Assembly (NCBI GenBank): GCA_034440615.1
Contig: JAOTOM010005180.1
Span: forward strand, 682,001 to 746,000
From: Ashinkailepas kermadecensis
Lineage: Eukaryota > Arthropoda > Thecostraca > Neolepadidae
Length of the DNA stretch: 64,000 nt
Direction of reading: 5' to 3'
A program made the translations under genes and the position numbers. Under the pieces are notes generated by a model. It was not told the DNA's origin. It ran no database searches and worked only from the letters and a program-made list of their open reading frames with translations. Of this stretch, positions 22,202-35,215 are shown one piece after another. The number at the start of each line of letters is the position of its first letter. The stretch's first letter is position 1.

Positions 22202-22535
22202 GATCATTAGGCTTAGCCTGCAAAGATGACAAAGAAAGCCAAGAAAGGAAGGCTCGGCAATTTTTTTTGCTAGGTATACTACATCATAATTTGTTGAAGC
22301 CACGTGTCATGAACTTGCTTTAAGCTTTTCGCCTATCAAATGGACAATTTATGTCGAGGATATGGTTTCAGAGTTGGATTATGCATTCTGCTGAACAAGT
22401 TGCGAGACCTGTTTCTGATTAATCCTTCGCAGGGCTTGGTTAAAGAGATCAGCAGAGATCAGCAGAGCTCACATCCAGTCTTTTGTTTCGCTTGGTCAGA
22501 TGGTGGTCTAAGGTCTCCCGGGTGGGAATACTCAC

Positions 22536-22690
22536 CGATTTGTCCATGAGTTGGCGCACCAGACAGGGCAGAAATGCGTGCGTTCCCAGCTGAGCGGTGA
22601 CGTTAGTCGGTGTTTTCGCGTCGAAAAACGGACCTGCGTAGAGGCTACCGTTGGGAGTCTCGCGCCGGCATTCAGCTGATCCAGAAGCGT
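22536..22690 (-). CDS. dpr: dpr-family Ig-domain exon (first half of V-type Ig domain)
   Basis: This 155-base internal exon encodes 51 full codons ending LMDKS. Near its middle is GPFFDAKTPTNVTAQLGTH, followed by AFLPC. This is the A-to-B strand region of Dpr/zig-8 Ig1, with the first disulfide Cys and an NVT glycosylation sequon. It joins in phase 0 to the exon at 15273-15483, giving DKS-VSWVRNRD, the typical family junction. The acceptor is TTGCTGTTTCAG ending at 22691; the donor is GTGAGT (22535-22530). The first two bases complete a codon from an upstream exon (signal peptide region) that I could not find in the window. Confidence 0.92.
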
Positions 22691-23735
22691 CTGAAACAGC
22701 AACATGACGGGGTAACACCCGAGGCAGCTTGCGAATTGCAGGGCACAGCAACATGAGGAAGTATTTGATGTGTTGACTTGGTTCAAGCTTTGGACAGTTA
22801 GTGCACGATATAAAATAGACGAAAAGCAAGTTACGTTTGCAGTCCTAGAACTGTTCGCTTGAGGCGTTGGCGTTGCGGTGGCAATCGTTCCTCAGCGCGC
22901 ATGTACTCGCTCAGAAACCCTACTTCGACCCTGGCTCCTGGAAGATTCTTCGGCACAGCCAACATCTACACTGAATATGCAAAATATGGCATGACATATA
23001 CACCACTCGAAATGAAGACATAACCCTGTTCTCTCCAATCACGTTCTTTCCAGGTGTGCATCTGGGCCACCTTACGGAGGTATCTCTGAGTCCGTAGCTT
23101 CTTGCTTTATAAAAAAATGAAATCGGAGCCTGAACTGGTAGGTCTTTCAATGCAGTTGTCAACATGCATTGAAAGCACTGGATCATGAGGTCAGGTTCAG
23201 GAGTCGACCACAGGATCTAACTTCCTGGATTGAGGGACATGCCTGTTGCCAGCACCGCAATACCAGAGTAATGGATTTCTTAATTCTTCCCAATGGTTGT
23301 AGCCCTGCATTTTGCTGGCCTTTCATCAGGATCTGCACAATGATCTCGCTTTGTATTCCTGCTTCCATGTCCCTTCTCCTCTGTGGAAGTCATCGGAACT
23401 CTCCAAAGCGGACGGAGTCTCGCAACAAACGGCAGGGTCTTAAAGCATACGCTGACGTCCGAAATATATGCACCGTTGGCGACTGGGCGTTATGAACTGA
23501 AACGCTTGAAATGGAAAATTTAATTTTTGTTTAATTGATATTACAGGTGTAACTTCAGCAGAGTGAGCTGGCTTGTTTTTATTTTAATATTTAATCTGAG
23601 TTCTTGCTGGGGTGGCTTTATGAACCAGGGTTCTACTGCTAAGCAGAGCTTGTTGCATGAACCTGGCTCCACCACCCTATCCATGAATTCCAGTTCAATG
23701 GCATAATTTTGACCGAAAGCTTAACGTGCCGTCAA
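22691..23735. other. Probable dpr intron, nothing recognised
   Basis: Upstream of the Ig exon in gene sense. A poly-A/T-rich stretch and small open frames only. Confidence 0.4.
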
Positions 23736-23737
23736 TG

Positions 23738-23908
23738 CACCGGCACGGCCGCCCGATAGCTCGTCCCCGGCCTTATCGGGCCAGTTGTCAGCTGACCCTC
23801 CCAGTCGGGAGCTAAATGCGAGCGCGTGAAGCGACTCGGACAGTGTGTTGCAAGGACAAGGGAGACCAGCGCAGGCTAGCGCTCCAATCAACTGAGCTAC
23901 CGGGGCGG
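23738..23908 (-). mobile_element. tRNA-derived SINE, family C, minus strand
   Basis: The minus strand starts GCCGCCCCGGTAGCTCAGTT, a near-perfect tRNA A-box and D-arm, followed by GGAGCGCTAG. A degraded B-box (GTCCGAGTC) comes about 75 bases in. It is unlike families A and B. It is not a functional tRNA: no acceptor stem closes. Confidence 0.6.
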
Positions 23909-25945
23909 CAAATCAAGTGTCATCACACACAAAAACTTAGAATAGGGGGACGGTGTTGAAATGGTGTGGCTTGGAAACGATGGTGGTACATTGGGCCCTT
24001 TCCACAAGAAAGCTCAGTTCACCACTAACGATTTTAATAAGAAGGGCCCCTTGAAACCAATGGTCGTCGACATTCGGAGACTTTTCAAAAATAGGGGAAA
24101 GCCCCCTCCAAATCCGCCCCCCTCCCCTGACGAAAATCCCAGGTCCCCACTGATGGTAGCTTTTGCATATTTCATGCTTGACGAAATTTGTGTCGTCACC
24201 ATCACCAATCCACAAGCCGACACGTTGCAGTCGACCGGTTTCACGGCCGCACGCGATGTCAAATCAGAACCAATTAGTGAACTATTAATTGCACGGTGCG
24301 GTTCGGCTGGCGCCACCGGGACACGACTGACCACGGTCACGCACTGTTATTCTGCCCTGCTCAGACGACAGACCATTCTTCGCCCAAGCGGGCCGGCAGC
24401 GTGTACAGCTAGTCTACCTGGTGGTTTTGTTCCGACGAAGGAGTTGTTTCGTCCCGCCTACCTTGCATCAGAGTCGTGCCGACTTGAATTGATCTCTGGC
24501 GGCTCACAAATTAACGTGTAGCTAACCATGAAATCGCGTCCGCCGCCGACACTGAAACACGTCCTGCTGGTACCGAAATAGTGTCTGGCTAACGAAGAGG
24601 AAACATCACGACTCTAATCACCAGCGCTTGGATACGTATTACATGGTGCAGTCAGCCGCTGCGCTGGAAAGGGTTTCGCGGAGGCCGAGCCACCATTATA
24701 TGATATCCCAGCTCCCCGGGCACAAGAGTAAGCGATGGATAGCCGATCAGAAAACAGTAGTTGATTGTTGTAGCAGAGGTTGGAAATTGGGTGCTTGGTG
24801 CGTGCTATTTCACATATTCCGAACTGGAATTTTGCGATGTGTAGCGTCACAAATCGGAAGATAGCGCAGATCCCGAGCACACAGGCAAAAATGTAAATAG
24901 GTTCCGAACCTCCACGTTGGCAAGATGGTACGATACTTGGCAAATTTGGTACATGTAGAAAATACTTCTTTTCAGCGTCTTTGAACATGAATGTAATGAT
25001 GTCTTTTTATTTTCGGGACTCAAAGAAGACACCGGGTGTTTCTTCAATCCAGGAAGAAAAAATGCGAGATGTTCCTCCGAGGAGACAAGCAGAAATGGCG
25101 CACATGTGACAACGTGCAGCGTGCAGCCCTGCAAAAGTGCAGATACCATCCCGAAATGGCTGGAGTTCGTGATGATACGGCAGCCGAAACTCCTGCTAGG
25201 AATGCGCTGAAGGGACGTGCCCTGGGCCACGTGCGTGGGTGAAACACAACAGATGGTGATATACTTCATCGCCTTCCTGAACTCCAGAAATGCCCGGCGA
25301 TATATTTTTCCTCACACCGTATATGTTTTCCCGGACAGACCACCTCGGTCAGGTGTTTGGCGCCGACATCAGGCATAAAAACATGACCGGGTATGTGCGC
25401 TTACGAGCAGGTACAGAACCTCGCCTGAAGTCACCGGCCGAATATGTGGCCAGTTAATCCAACAGAGTGCGCATAGTGATAGGCCGGCAAACAATCAGAA
25501 CTCTAAACTACGTCAATACCGCTATGACTCTGGACAACAGAGACGGTGTACGGTGGTCCTGTCGTCCACTAATAGTGCTCCGGGGCGGACCCATTACGCA
25601 ACCGGTATTTGTGCAACTGGGGCGCAGCCGGAGTTTTATTTGCGAGCACTGAGTACATTCCAGGATATGCCAGGTATGTAGAAAGGTGTGTGCAGGCATT
25701 TGTAGATTTAAAATATTGTTTAATATGTCGTGGTATCATGTAATCAAATCAGTCAATCACTCAGACAATCGCGTCGATAATCATTGCAACGGAGACAGTC
25801 AGGCAAATATATCTCTAGATGCCTTATTATGCTATGCATTGCGTCCTCACGGATATTTCCTGTAAGTGAATGGGCTAACGCACGATAATCTAATCATCGA
25901 TTGCCTAGAAAAAGGCTCATGTAATGCGTACCGGCGGAAACGGCG
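23909..25945. other. Unannotated sequence
   Basis: Contains a 186-codon plus-strand frame (23961-24521) overlapped by an antisense frame. Composition and lack of motifs argue against a gene. Bases 24230-24560 are moderately CpG-rich. Confidence 0.4.
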
Positions 25946-25967
25946 TGCCAGGCGGAGGTAGTGGCAC

Positions 25968-26090
25968 ATTGTCCACCTGTTTGACATAGGCGCCATTATC
26001 CACCTGTTTGGAGTGCGTGACGCCATTCGTCACCTGTATGGCTGGTGAAAAATGGCGGGCATGGTGTCATTTTTCACCTGTGTGGCGGTG
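25968..26090. repeat. Imperfect CACCTGTTTGG repeats
   Basis: Four degenerate units of roughly 32-40 bp sharing GCCATT.TCCACCTGT. The spacing is irregular. Confidence 0.6.
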
Positions 26091-26959
26091 ACGTTCGCCA
26101 ATTCTGACTGAAAGCCGTCACTTGTTATAAAAGCGACGACCCTCCTTAGATCTCCCTCGGAGATGCAGTACCGCAGTGACTCCGCTTATGCATCTCTCCT
26201 CGTAGCACGTCCCCGGCGACGCTTCACCCGCAGAACTTCCCTCGATGACAGTTCATCTAAAGCACTTACCTCAGCGATGCTTCGCCCAGAACACTTCCCT
26301 AGGTTACGCCTGACACACCGTGCGGATGTCTCCTGCCTTCCCATTCACCTACAGAATATACATTACCAGGCTGCCGCATTTGAATGGCTTACAGCGAAAC
26401 CCGTGACAAAAATGTGTAGGTGTGGATTGTCACCCGAATAGATGTTAGATGTTAAGATAATCCATACCCCATGCTGATGAGAGTCAGATACGGGGAAGGC
26501 TGCACACGGCCTGGTCAGATAAAAAAAAACGCACCTTCAGTATGCTCGAGTGCACCCTTCCCCTTTTTTCAAGGAAATTTGCCCCCTTCCCCGATAAAAA
26601 TGTCTGGATCCGCACCGGATGTAATACAATACCGCAAGCTGTCCACATAAATACGATGGATTTTGCGATATATGTCACCTATGCCCGGGGGCAAGCAGCA
26701 GGCTTTTTCACCTCTGTGGTAGGGGAGGGGTTATCCGGCGCCATTTCGCCGTGGCCTACGGCGGCGGGACAAAAACCAAGGCTTAGCTCGTGACTTAAAA
26801 ACAATCAAACGCATCATACCATCTGCCAGATTTGTATATCAATAAAGCGGTATCTCATTCAGTGAGCAGTCACTGAACGCCTTCCAGCCTTCAGCCGTTC
26901 CACCTGTCACTGGCAGCCACGGTAGCACAATACGGCCGAGAACGCCGAACTCCTGGCCC
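26091..26959. other. Unannotated sequence
   Basis: Around 26590-26620 the minus strand reads GGTGCGGATCCAGACATTTTT, resembling the GGCGGATCCA MITE ends elsewhere. No gene seen. Confidence 0.4.
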
Positions 26960-26969
26960 GCGCGACAGT

Positions 26970-27765
26970 CTGCGGCCGGGTCAGCGTGGTGTGGTGGTGA
27001 TGTGTTATCTGCGGCCGGGTCAGCGTGGTGCGGTGGTGGTGTATTATCTGCGGCCGTGCCAGCGTGGTGCGGTGGTGGTGTGTTATCTGCGGCTGTGCCA
27101 GCGTGATGCGGTGGTGTTGTGTTATCTGCGGCCGGATCAGCGTGGTGCGGTGGTGGTGTGTTATCTGCGGCCGTGCCAGCGTGGTGCGGTGGTGGTGTGT
27201 TATCTGCGGCTGTGCCAGCGTGATGCGGTGGTGTTGTGTTATCTGCAGCCGGGTCAGCGTGGTGCGGTGGTGGTGTGTTATCTGTGGCTGTGCCAGCGTG
27301 GTGCGGTGGTGGTGTGTTATCTGCGGCCGAGCCAGCGTGGTGCGGTGGTGGTGTGTTATCTGCGGCTGTGCCAGCGTGGTGCGGTGGTGGTGTGTTATCT
27401 GCGGCCGTGCCAGCGTGGTGCGGTGGTGGTGTGTTATTTGCGGCCGGGTCAGCGTGGTGCGGTGGTGGTGTGTTATCTGCGGCCGGGTCAGCGTGGTGCG
27501 GTGGTGGTGTGTTATTTGCGGCCGGGCCAGCGTGGTGCGGTGGTGGTGTGTTATCTGCGGCCGGGCCAGCGGGGTGGGGTGGGGTGGTGCGGTGGTGCGG
27601 TGGTGGTGTGTTATCTGCGGGCGTGCCAGTGTGGTGCGGTGGTGGTGTGTTATCTGTGGCCGTGCCAGCGTGGTGCGGTGGTGGTGTGTTATCTGTGGCC
27701 GTGCCAGTGTGGTGCGGTGGTGGTGTGTTATCTGCGGCCGAGCCAGCGTGGTGCGGTGGTGCGAT
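26970..27765. repeat. 39 bp GC-rich minisatellite, about 20 copies
   Basis: Units of GTGGTGCGGTGGTGGTGTGT followed by TATCTGCGGCCGTGCCAGC with point variants; one copy near 27570 is disturbed by extra GGGGT. Because 39 is divisible by three and the unit lacks stops in most phases, long frames stay open on both strands (for example 330 codons on minus, 269, 255 and 212 on plus). These are not evidence of protein coding. Confidence 0.95.
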
Positions 27766-27911
27766 GGTGGTACAGCCAACCCCCTCGTCTGACGCGGTGA
27801 CCGAGGACCGCGGCGTGATACACGCACCACATCAATTGACCGAGCAGTGCTGGTGGGCTGGGGCGCTGACGTGACCTTGACACTACTAATGGAGGGCACT
27901 CGGCCAGGCTA

Positions 27912-28078
27912 ATGCCCGCCGACCGAGCCGACAGCGGCGACAGAATACAGTCCGGCACCCGTCAGCTACCCCAGCCAGCCAGCCTGCCGACAGGGCCGTC
28001 AGCGGCGCCGGAATACAGCCCGGCATCCGCCAGCCACCCCAGCCAGCCTGCCGACAGCGGCAGCAGCGGTCGGAGACG
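27912..28078. repeat. Imperfect tandem repeat, about 60 bp x 2.5
   Basis: Repeats of GACAGCGGC, GGAATACAG(T/C)CCGGCA and CACCCCAGCCAGCCTGCC in order. Confidence 0.8.
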
Positions 28079-28198
28079 CCCTCCCAAAGGCCCAACCAGA
28101 TGCGACCCCCAACAATCTAAGCACACAACTATTGCGGAGTGCAATGCAATAATTGTTCATCACGATGACATTGGGACATTCTGGAGAGCAAAGTAGAG

Positions 28199-28571
28199 CA
28201 AAGGGCGCGATATCGCCGGTTGGTTTTTGTTGTGTACCATGACAGATGTCCGGGACACAGTTCTCCCCACCCACCACAATGTAAATCATCCTTGCTCCAC
28301 GCTCCCGTACGATGGAGGAGCTGCGCACTAAGTGAATTGCCAAAACCTTGAGGAGATAATCCTTCACCTTACTGTTAGTTGGAGATGGGGCCCTCACAGT
28401 CGTTGCAATCGCCATACTCTCAGTAAGTGATCGGAGGTATCCCCAATGGACGATCGTTTCTGTTTCACCTAGATTGATTTTCCTCGGAGTGAAGTTGAAC
28501 GGTGGTATGTAAGTTCTCTGTGGAATGGTTGCGGCTGAGAGCTGCTCTAGGTTGAGTTGTTCAAGGCTCAT
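28199..28571 (-). other. Open frame of unknown origin
   Basis: The first ~124 codons of a 190-codon minus-strand frame lie in non-repeat sequence (28571 down to about 28199). They give a balanced composition, for example LRSLTESMAIATT and YLLKVLAIHLVRSSS. The rest reads through the 60 bp repeat. I recognise no family. It may be a fragment of an unidentified transposon protein or chance. Confidence 0.2.
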
Positions 28572-31500
28572 GCTCTAGCTCATGGTGTGTATTAACCAGT
28601 TGTCCAAATCACGTGACCATATTTGGATAGCAGCTCAATCTGGTCAGCCCTGACGTAGTACTCGTTGGGAGCTAGATGTGGTTGCCTACAGTTTTCTGTC
28701 TGCTTTCGGTGCAGTGTGTCTATCTGCGAGCAGTGGTAGATTTTGCCGTGATTATCATGATTGTGGATCAGTGCGCAAATATAAACATTCATATATGAAG
28801 TCACCCACAAGAGAGTTATCAAAATGGTTACACAGCAATATGAGGGGGTGCCACATGGATAATGGAAAAGGCCACTCCGTGTTTATAAAGAGTTCTTGTA
28901 ATAAGTTTGAATTGTGATTCTATTGCACCTTGCATCTGCATTACATTCTCTCATTTGGATGATGCTAGTTTTATTTTTCTGTGCATATTTGTCTCGGATT
29001 GCAAGGTCACACTTGATCTTGTTAACTGCTGGACTAGAAGAATGAAGAAATGAAGAATGTTATACTTATTTCTTCCTTCTTCAGCTATCCGTGCGTAATA
29101 TGTTGAGTACTATGCTTTTTTCGCACCGTATGTTTGTTGAATTCCGAACTGCATAGATCCAGCATGTGGCTTAAATATTGCAATATTTAAGTTTTTACGT
29201 TTGCTGTGGTAAGCCCCTTCTTTACATTTTATGGAGCACCTGATACGAGCAGTCGAGCTATTGGGGAGTTCATCAGCAATATGGAAGTCATTCATGATCT
29301 ATGCAGTGACGGAACACCTATGAAGGAACGTATTCTCGTGTCTCATCTGAGTAGAGTTGGAAGTTATTCTTAATATTATTTTCGAACGAAACGATGTTCG
29401 TATCCACTTGAAGATAGCAAACTTGAAACACTTGAAACAAAGCGACCTGGGCGACTCGTAATTATAGTACAAATGTAAGTTCAGATTTGCATATAAAATT
29501 TCAGACAGCTGTATCACTGGTATGAAACACTCATGAATGAGGAAAGCCTCCGGCAGATACCGCCATATATTGCACTTTTATTTCACAATAAGTGCAGGAT
29601 TTACAGCCTCAGCTATTTGAACAAAAACGTTTATATGGAGTGCATTGCACCGTCAAAGAAAATCGCCATGTAAAGGTCACTTTCGTGCTACATTGGAGCA
29701 CGCTTCACACCAAAAGTTCCCATTGGTTCCTGAGGTAACGGGAATGTGCATCATCTTGGGATGGGAGCAATTTACCTACCTACTGCTATGAACTTATAAC
29801 TATCGGTAAGAGGGTGGCAAATTCCAGGATCGAAAGCCGAACTAAAAGTTTGTTCAGGATCACTGGGCTGTTAGACTGGGCTTTGGCGTGGTGCTTGATC
29901 ACCTCTGTAACTACAATGCATTTACTAGCGGATTCAGGATGACCATCTCAGCCATCTCCCTCCCCCCATAAGCAACCTGATTTAGAACAAAATTATTCTT
30001 CAATCCCAATGCTGCTCAAAACTCATGCTTAGGCACTAAGTTTTCCGAATCCAAGGAGTTTGAAAATGTGTGATAATTAGTATTTGCTTGGCCTTGCTAA
30101 ACAATTCAAAGCTGGCTTTCTGGATTTTATAATACATGGAATTTGTACTGGCCTTTTTACTGGCTCGAATTTCAAGCCCGGCTTGGTTGATCAGATAACC
30201 TTCGGTCTGGTCTTTAGGCTCATGATTTTGTGCATTTGTCTCCTTTATTAGGCAGGTAAGTACCAAGGAAGTTTGGTAATGAAAGCGGAAGGGGCCATCT
30301 CTAAATGTGATCACCTATGACGGAACTTAATAATGGGTTGATACATGCAAAATGTGTATGAGCGAACTTGTTTTGCCAGCAACAGTGTACGCATAATTTT
30401 TGTAAGTGAATCTGATCTCCTCAAAAAGCATAACTTGGTATGTTAATTTATATATGGACCAGTTAATTATTATGGCGATGAAATTCTGGTTATTGTTTTG
30501 GCGATAAAAAAGCATGGTATTTTCTCTGCATGCCTCTCTATGGTGAGCTATGCTTGTGTAAAATGAACGAAACGACACGTATATTACAATATATTAAGGA
30601 CACCAAATCTATCTTGTTTAAAGTTAACTTCATGTCTACCATTATAGATAAAGCAGCATCACTGGACATTGATATGGGGATTGTGCTTCTTAAGGAATTG
30701 TGATAAGCAAGTTTTTTACTTTAAACAATTGGCAAACATATGATGTCTCTCCCTGCACTAATGTATGCTGTGGGTCTAATGTGGGGTGGGGTGCAAGCAT
30801 ATGTGCTTGCTGGTATGCTTTTCATGGAGCTTATCTTCATGTCAAAATACAATTTTCATCCCCTAGCATTAACTACCTATATTTTCAGCAACCCATGTGA
30901 ATTGTCTCAAAATTTTGATTGCTTTATCTGGATCCCATGTGTTAAACGGGAGGTGTTAAGCTTTTACATATAGCATTTCCCAGTATGACTTGCTTCATGA
31001 AGTCGTAGCACCTTACCTTTTCAAGCATGCCCATAATTTCTCTTTTTTACTTAAAGCAGTGCTTGGAATGTTCATTTTTAGACATTTTGTATCATGTAAG
31101 CAGCAGTATTTGTTAAGTGTGAACCAATAGTGCTGTCAGATTTTTTGTAAGGGGGCTAACATCCTAGGAAACGTCCTATTGAGAAGGCCTGCTTCCTGGG
31201 GGAGGGGTGTAGTCAGGGTATGTCGAGGGACCTCCTCTTCGTTTCCTGGGGGTAGAGTCAGAGGGTGTCTCGGGCCTCCCTTTTTTAAGAGGGGCTAATT
31301 TCCCGTAAGCTTCGCCCCTCACTATGGTGTTCTGTTGGCCAATGCACTTGATTTTGTATTCATTTATATGCGTTCTATGAGCTATTCAGTTATATGTGGT
31401 TATTGCATAATCTATGAATCCTATGTAGTTATGTTTCACCAATCATACCAGTTCCTTGTACTAAATCAATTGTTATGTGTATCCATGATGTCCCTCATAG

Positions 31501-34340
31501 ATAACAGCCTTGCAAATAAAGACCACCATCAATCATAACAAAATGTAACTGATGAGATGCTTTAAACTCAACTTTCTTCCCCATCATATCCGAAAGAAAC
31601 ACCCTTCATCAAGAAGGAATCAGGGAGGCCAGCGCTGCGTTCGGAAGGCCAGAGTTCCATCGTTTTTAGGTACCTAACCTTCCCTTGTCGTTCTACTGGA
31701 ATGACATTTGCATTTATGCTTGCATAGCACTTCATAGCATATCTTCCAATGCATCTACAAATGGAGTCAAAATGAAATGGAGCTGTTTGAAATGTTTGCC
31801 GACTTGATGGATCTCAGGAAGACTGTTTGCAAAGACTGTTTACAAACCTCGTCAACTTCGCCTTCAACGTGGGAAGAAATTAGCTGATCTCTCCACCGGT
31901 ATGATAGTAATGGTCATCAGCGAAAATGAAAGGTTTCTAAAATGCTATCCAGGTCTGAAAGTTATGTTTCTGGCAACAAAAACAAAAACAACTGTAGGAT
32001 TTTCGGAACTGAAAAATAAAGTGGTAGAAGTCCGAGCTTATTTGGGGGTGTAGTGGTGACTTTTTGTGCCTCATCCCGTTTGTGTGCCTCTGACCGCCCC
32101 TAGATGTATGGTAAGTGGTGGCATGTGCCTCTCAATCAACGATGGTGGGCTTCACTGTAATTGATTCTGTGGGCACGGTGAAGTAAGCATTTGGTGAGCA
32201 GGCGACTGATTTAGCGGCAGCCTTCAGGTTAATATCCGGCAGGCACGAAGCGCGCAAACTATTCACCATGAATCATGAGACACCTTGCGTGTCCGTCGGG
32301 CATTGCTGCAGAAGGCGTGAACAGGTATGAGGTCACTGCAGGGTAACATTGTCAATGCACTCAGCTGCTGAAATATTGTCATGCCTAGCCTGTATGCATA
32401 TTCTGACGGCTGTCTGATTTTTTAGTCGTGTATACCTAATAATCGAAATTGACGTTGAAGTATGATGTACATAGGTGAAAAAAAACGTTACTTGGCTACG
32501 AGAGAAGGTGACGGATATTGGACAACGATTTTCAGTTACGGTGACAACTTACGGTCAGTGGCGGATCCAAGAGGATCTTCCAAGAGACAGATTTTCCCCG
32601 AAATTGTGCATTCAAACGGCATTTTCAGAAGTCTCAGAACATTTTATTTCATAAATGTTGCCTTAAACAGACCCAACGAATGTTAGTTGTTTAAATCGAA
32701 TGAGATTTTCAAAATCGGATTTATTCCCCCTAAGCCAGGCCAGTCAGACCCGCTATTTACGATATTGTACTATCATTGAAGGTGAATTATCATCGGACCG
32801 TTTTTGCTTCTTAACACACCCAATCAATTTGTTTATCCCAATCATCCAAGCATTACCTATGAGTACTCATCTTATTTCAGTACAACATGTGTGCGAAGCG
32901 TGCCCAAACAATTTGGTGGTTATGATCGAGGTGACGGGGGGGGAGTATTGCATCAACTTGCAGGCAATCTGAATACAATACATGCCATAAGTGGCACTCT
33001 GTGAAAAATTGATTGAGGCCAATTGATGTTTTTAATGGTGTTTTCTTTGGATAGGGACGCCATCGGCTGAAAATGCTCGTTGAGGCGGAGGAGGGGGAGG
33101 GGGGAGATGCACTTGAGCGATTTCGAAGAGGGCCTCCATAGCTCCATGGATACGTTTCGGTCTGATTTGGGACCAAAGTAATGTTTGGGGTCCGTTGACC
33201 CCTTAGTGCATGCATGGCGACATACGGTGGGTGCTACTGCAGCACCACTATCATGACATATAGTGCTTGGCGGTTATCCTGGCTGAAAGCTTAATGGTAA
33301 ATTATAAACATTGGACAGGCACATGCAGGCGAAGCATGCATGTATACCTAGCTGTTTGCAAAGCACTGCTTTTGGATGAGGTTTGTGGCAGTCATGTTGC
33401 ATTGGTGCAGAAGGCGCAGATAGGACTGAATATCTTTCAATTAATCAACATTATGTCTGCAATATATCGCAACATTGAAAGTGTTTTGTTCATGTGCGAC
33501 CAAAACTACCTAGCATGGCACTTTTTGTGTTATGCTAGGCAATTTTGCATCATTTTCATGGATTTGTAGCGCTGATGATTTGTGTTGGCAATTAGCTAGC
33601 CATTCAGGTCAGCCATTTTGTCGCACTCTTGACTTGCATAATCTTGTCATCAGTGGAAATGCTTCAGTTCTTCAAAGTTTGGTCTTTTTTAGTTTAAGAA
33701 CTTTTCCCAAGCGCTTTGACGGATTTGATTCTTGGGTCAGGTCAGGGTCTTGCTATAAGCAAAACTTGTTGCACTGAACTGAAGTGTTATCAATGCCCTG
33801 ACACCAATGTAACATATGACATATGACATTCTGCCAGTTATGTCGGTGCAATGATGCAAAAAAATGAATTGGATTTTGAGACGATAAAACATGATTTGAG
33901 TACCATGCTTATGAGCATGGTTAAGATAATGTGACCACAAATTCCATCAGAAATGCTTACTTTTAATTTGGTGAGCAAAGTAATTTCAAGTAATTGAGCC
34001 TTTGCGACCTTAATGCCTTTGAGTGAGGTAGCATATCATGAAGAATATTGTCAAATTTCACAGAAACCCTACCGAAGCTACCCTGCCCTAACCAGACGCA
34101 TGCGTTGAAGGTCACACAGATTTGGTCAGTGCGGTGACGCGGCGGCGCGGTATGCCGACCCATCTCAAACTCATTTGGCCCTGAAGGCATTGAGCTAGAG
34201 TCACCAAATGTATACTGCGGAGAGTTCACTACAGCCATAATCTCTCCTACAAAGTTTGTGCTTCTAACATCAGTAGTTGCCGAGATCTTAGTGGTGGGGG
34301 CGAATCCGCCCCACCCTCCCCCTCCGGCGCGCGTGGATGA
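28572..34340. other. Long AT-rich stretch without recognised genes
   Basis: About 5.8 kb. Features are minor: a twofold GC-rich imperfect repeat at 31180-31290 (CTTCCTGGGGG...), a MITE-like CAGTGGCGGATCC end at 32556, and poly-G/purine runs near 32935 and 33085. Open frames are short and unconserved. Confidence 0.45.
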
Positions 34341-34358
34341 AGCCCTCCGCTACGCGTG

Positions 34359-35215
34359 TTAACCCTCCGGGTCTCCGGGGGTCTCCGGGTCTACGTCCCT
34401 CCGGTCAGATCCTCACACCCCGTCTCGGGGGGGGGGATAACCCCCCCCTCTAATCTCCAAACTAAGTGTCGCACGAAAACGAAAGAGGTGTCGTCGGAAA
34501 GCGCTCGACGAATAGGGCCAGACATCACCCCCAAATGTTTTCCCCTAAAAAGTGACGTCACTAGGGGGCTTAGATTTTCACGAGGTACATCATGTTTTTG
34601 GCTCTGGAGAGTTCATTTAGGGGGGATTTGAAAAAACAAAAATTATTTGGAATCAGAAAAGGAAGACGAAATTGACCAGGGCTATACAAGTTTTGGCCAC
34701 CAAAAAATCAATTTATTTTTTAGGAAATGTCAAAATTTTGAGTTTAAAGTTTTCTTTAATTTTTATTTTTCTAATGGGTAGAGCGGACCGAAATACGGTG
34801 TTCGAAGTCAACTTTCCCTAATAAAAAATGCTTACTTAAGCCAGAATCTTCGATTTCAACTCTAATGGGCAAATATGCAAAACTAATAAGTAATAAAAAA
34901 CGGGGAAAATAAAAAATTCCTCTGGTGCGTTTTGTTGTGTCCCTAAAGATAAGCAAACGTTTAAAGTTTCATTAAAATATCTTTATCCGTTAGGGCGTGA
35001 CGACTGGTTGAACTTTTTTGGAGGTGACCTCACTTGACCTTCACTAACTCGTTGACCCTAGATGACCTGACCTGACAATTTTGACACAACATGTCAAATT
35101 AATGTGGGAAAAGGTATGCCAAATTTCAGCGTGCTACCGCGCGCCGTTCTTTCGCTATCCGCGGAAAACCTGAGGGGGGGTGCATAACCCCCCCCCCCGA
35201 GACGGCGCGGGTTAA
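34359..35215. mobile_element. piggyBac-like MITE with TTAA ends
   Basis: TTAA at 34359-34362 is followed by CCCTCCGGGTCTCCGGGGG. At the other end the reverse complement reads TTAA (35215-35212) then CCCGCGCCGTCTCGGGGG. TTAA target duplications with CCC...GGG termini are the hallmark of piggyBac-type transposons. The 849 bp interior holds poly-G/C inner repeats (34425-34448, 35185-35198) but no transposase, so it is non-autonomous. Confidence 0.65.

Larger units (their letters stand above)
15484..22535 (-). other. dpr: dpr intron, about 7.05 kb
   Basis: Bounded by GTGAGT (22535-22530) and a pyrimidine-rich acceptor ending CAG (15486-15484 on the minus strand). It contains the 23 bp array, an old tandem duplication with an insertion, a 32 bp array and two minus-strand SINE copies. 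These lie in the same orientation as the gene. Confidence 0.85.

Noticed and set aside
23961..24521. 186-codon plus-strand gene
   Set aside because: No family resemblance, overlapped by a 108-codon antisense frame, and no supporting signals.
26907..27899. A 330-codon minus-strand protein with 13-residue repeats
   Set aside because: It is explained by the 39 bp minisatellite; three plus-strand frames are equally open.
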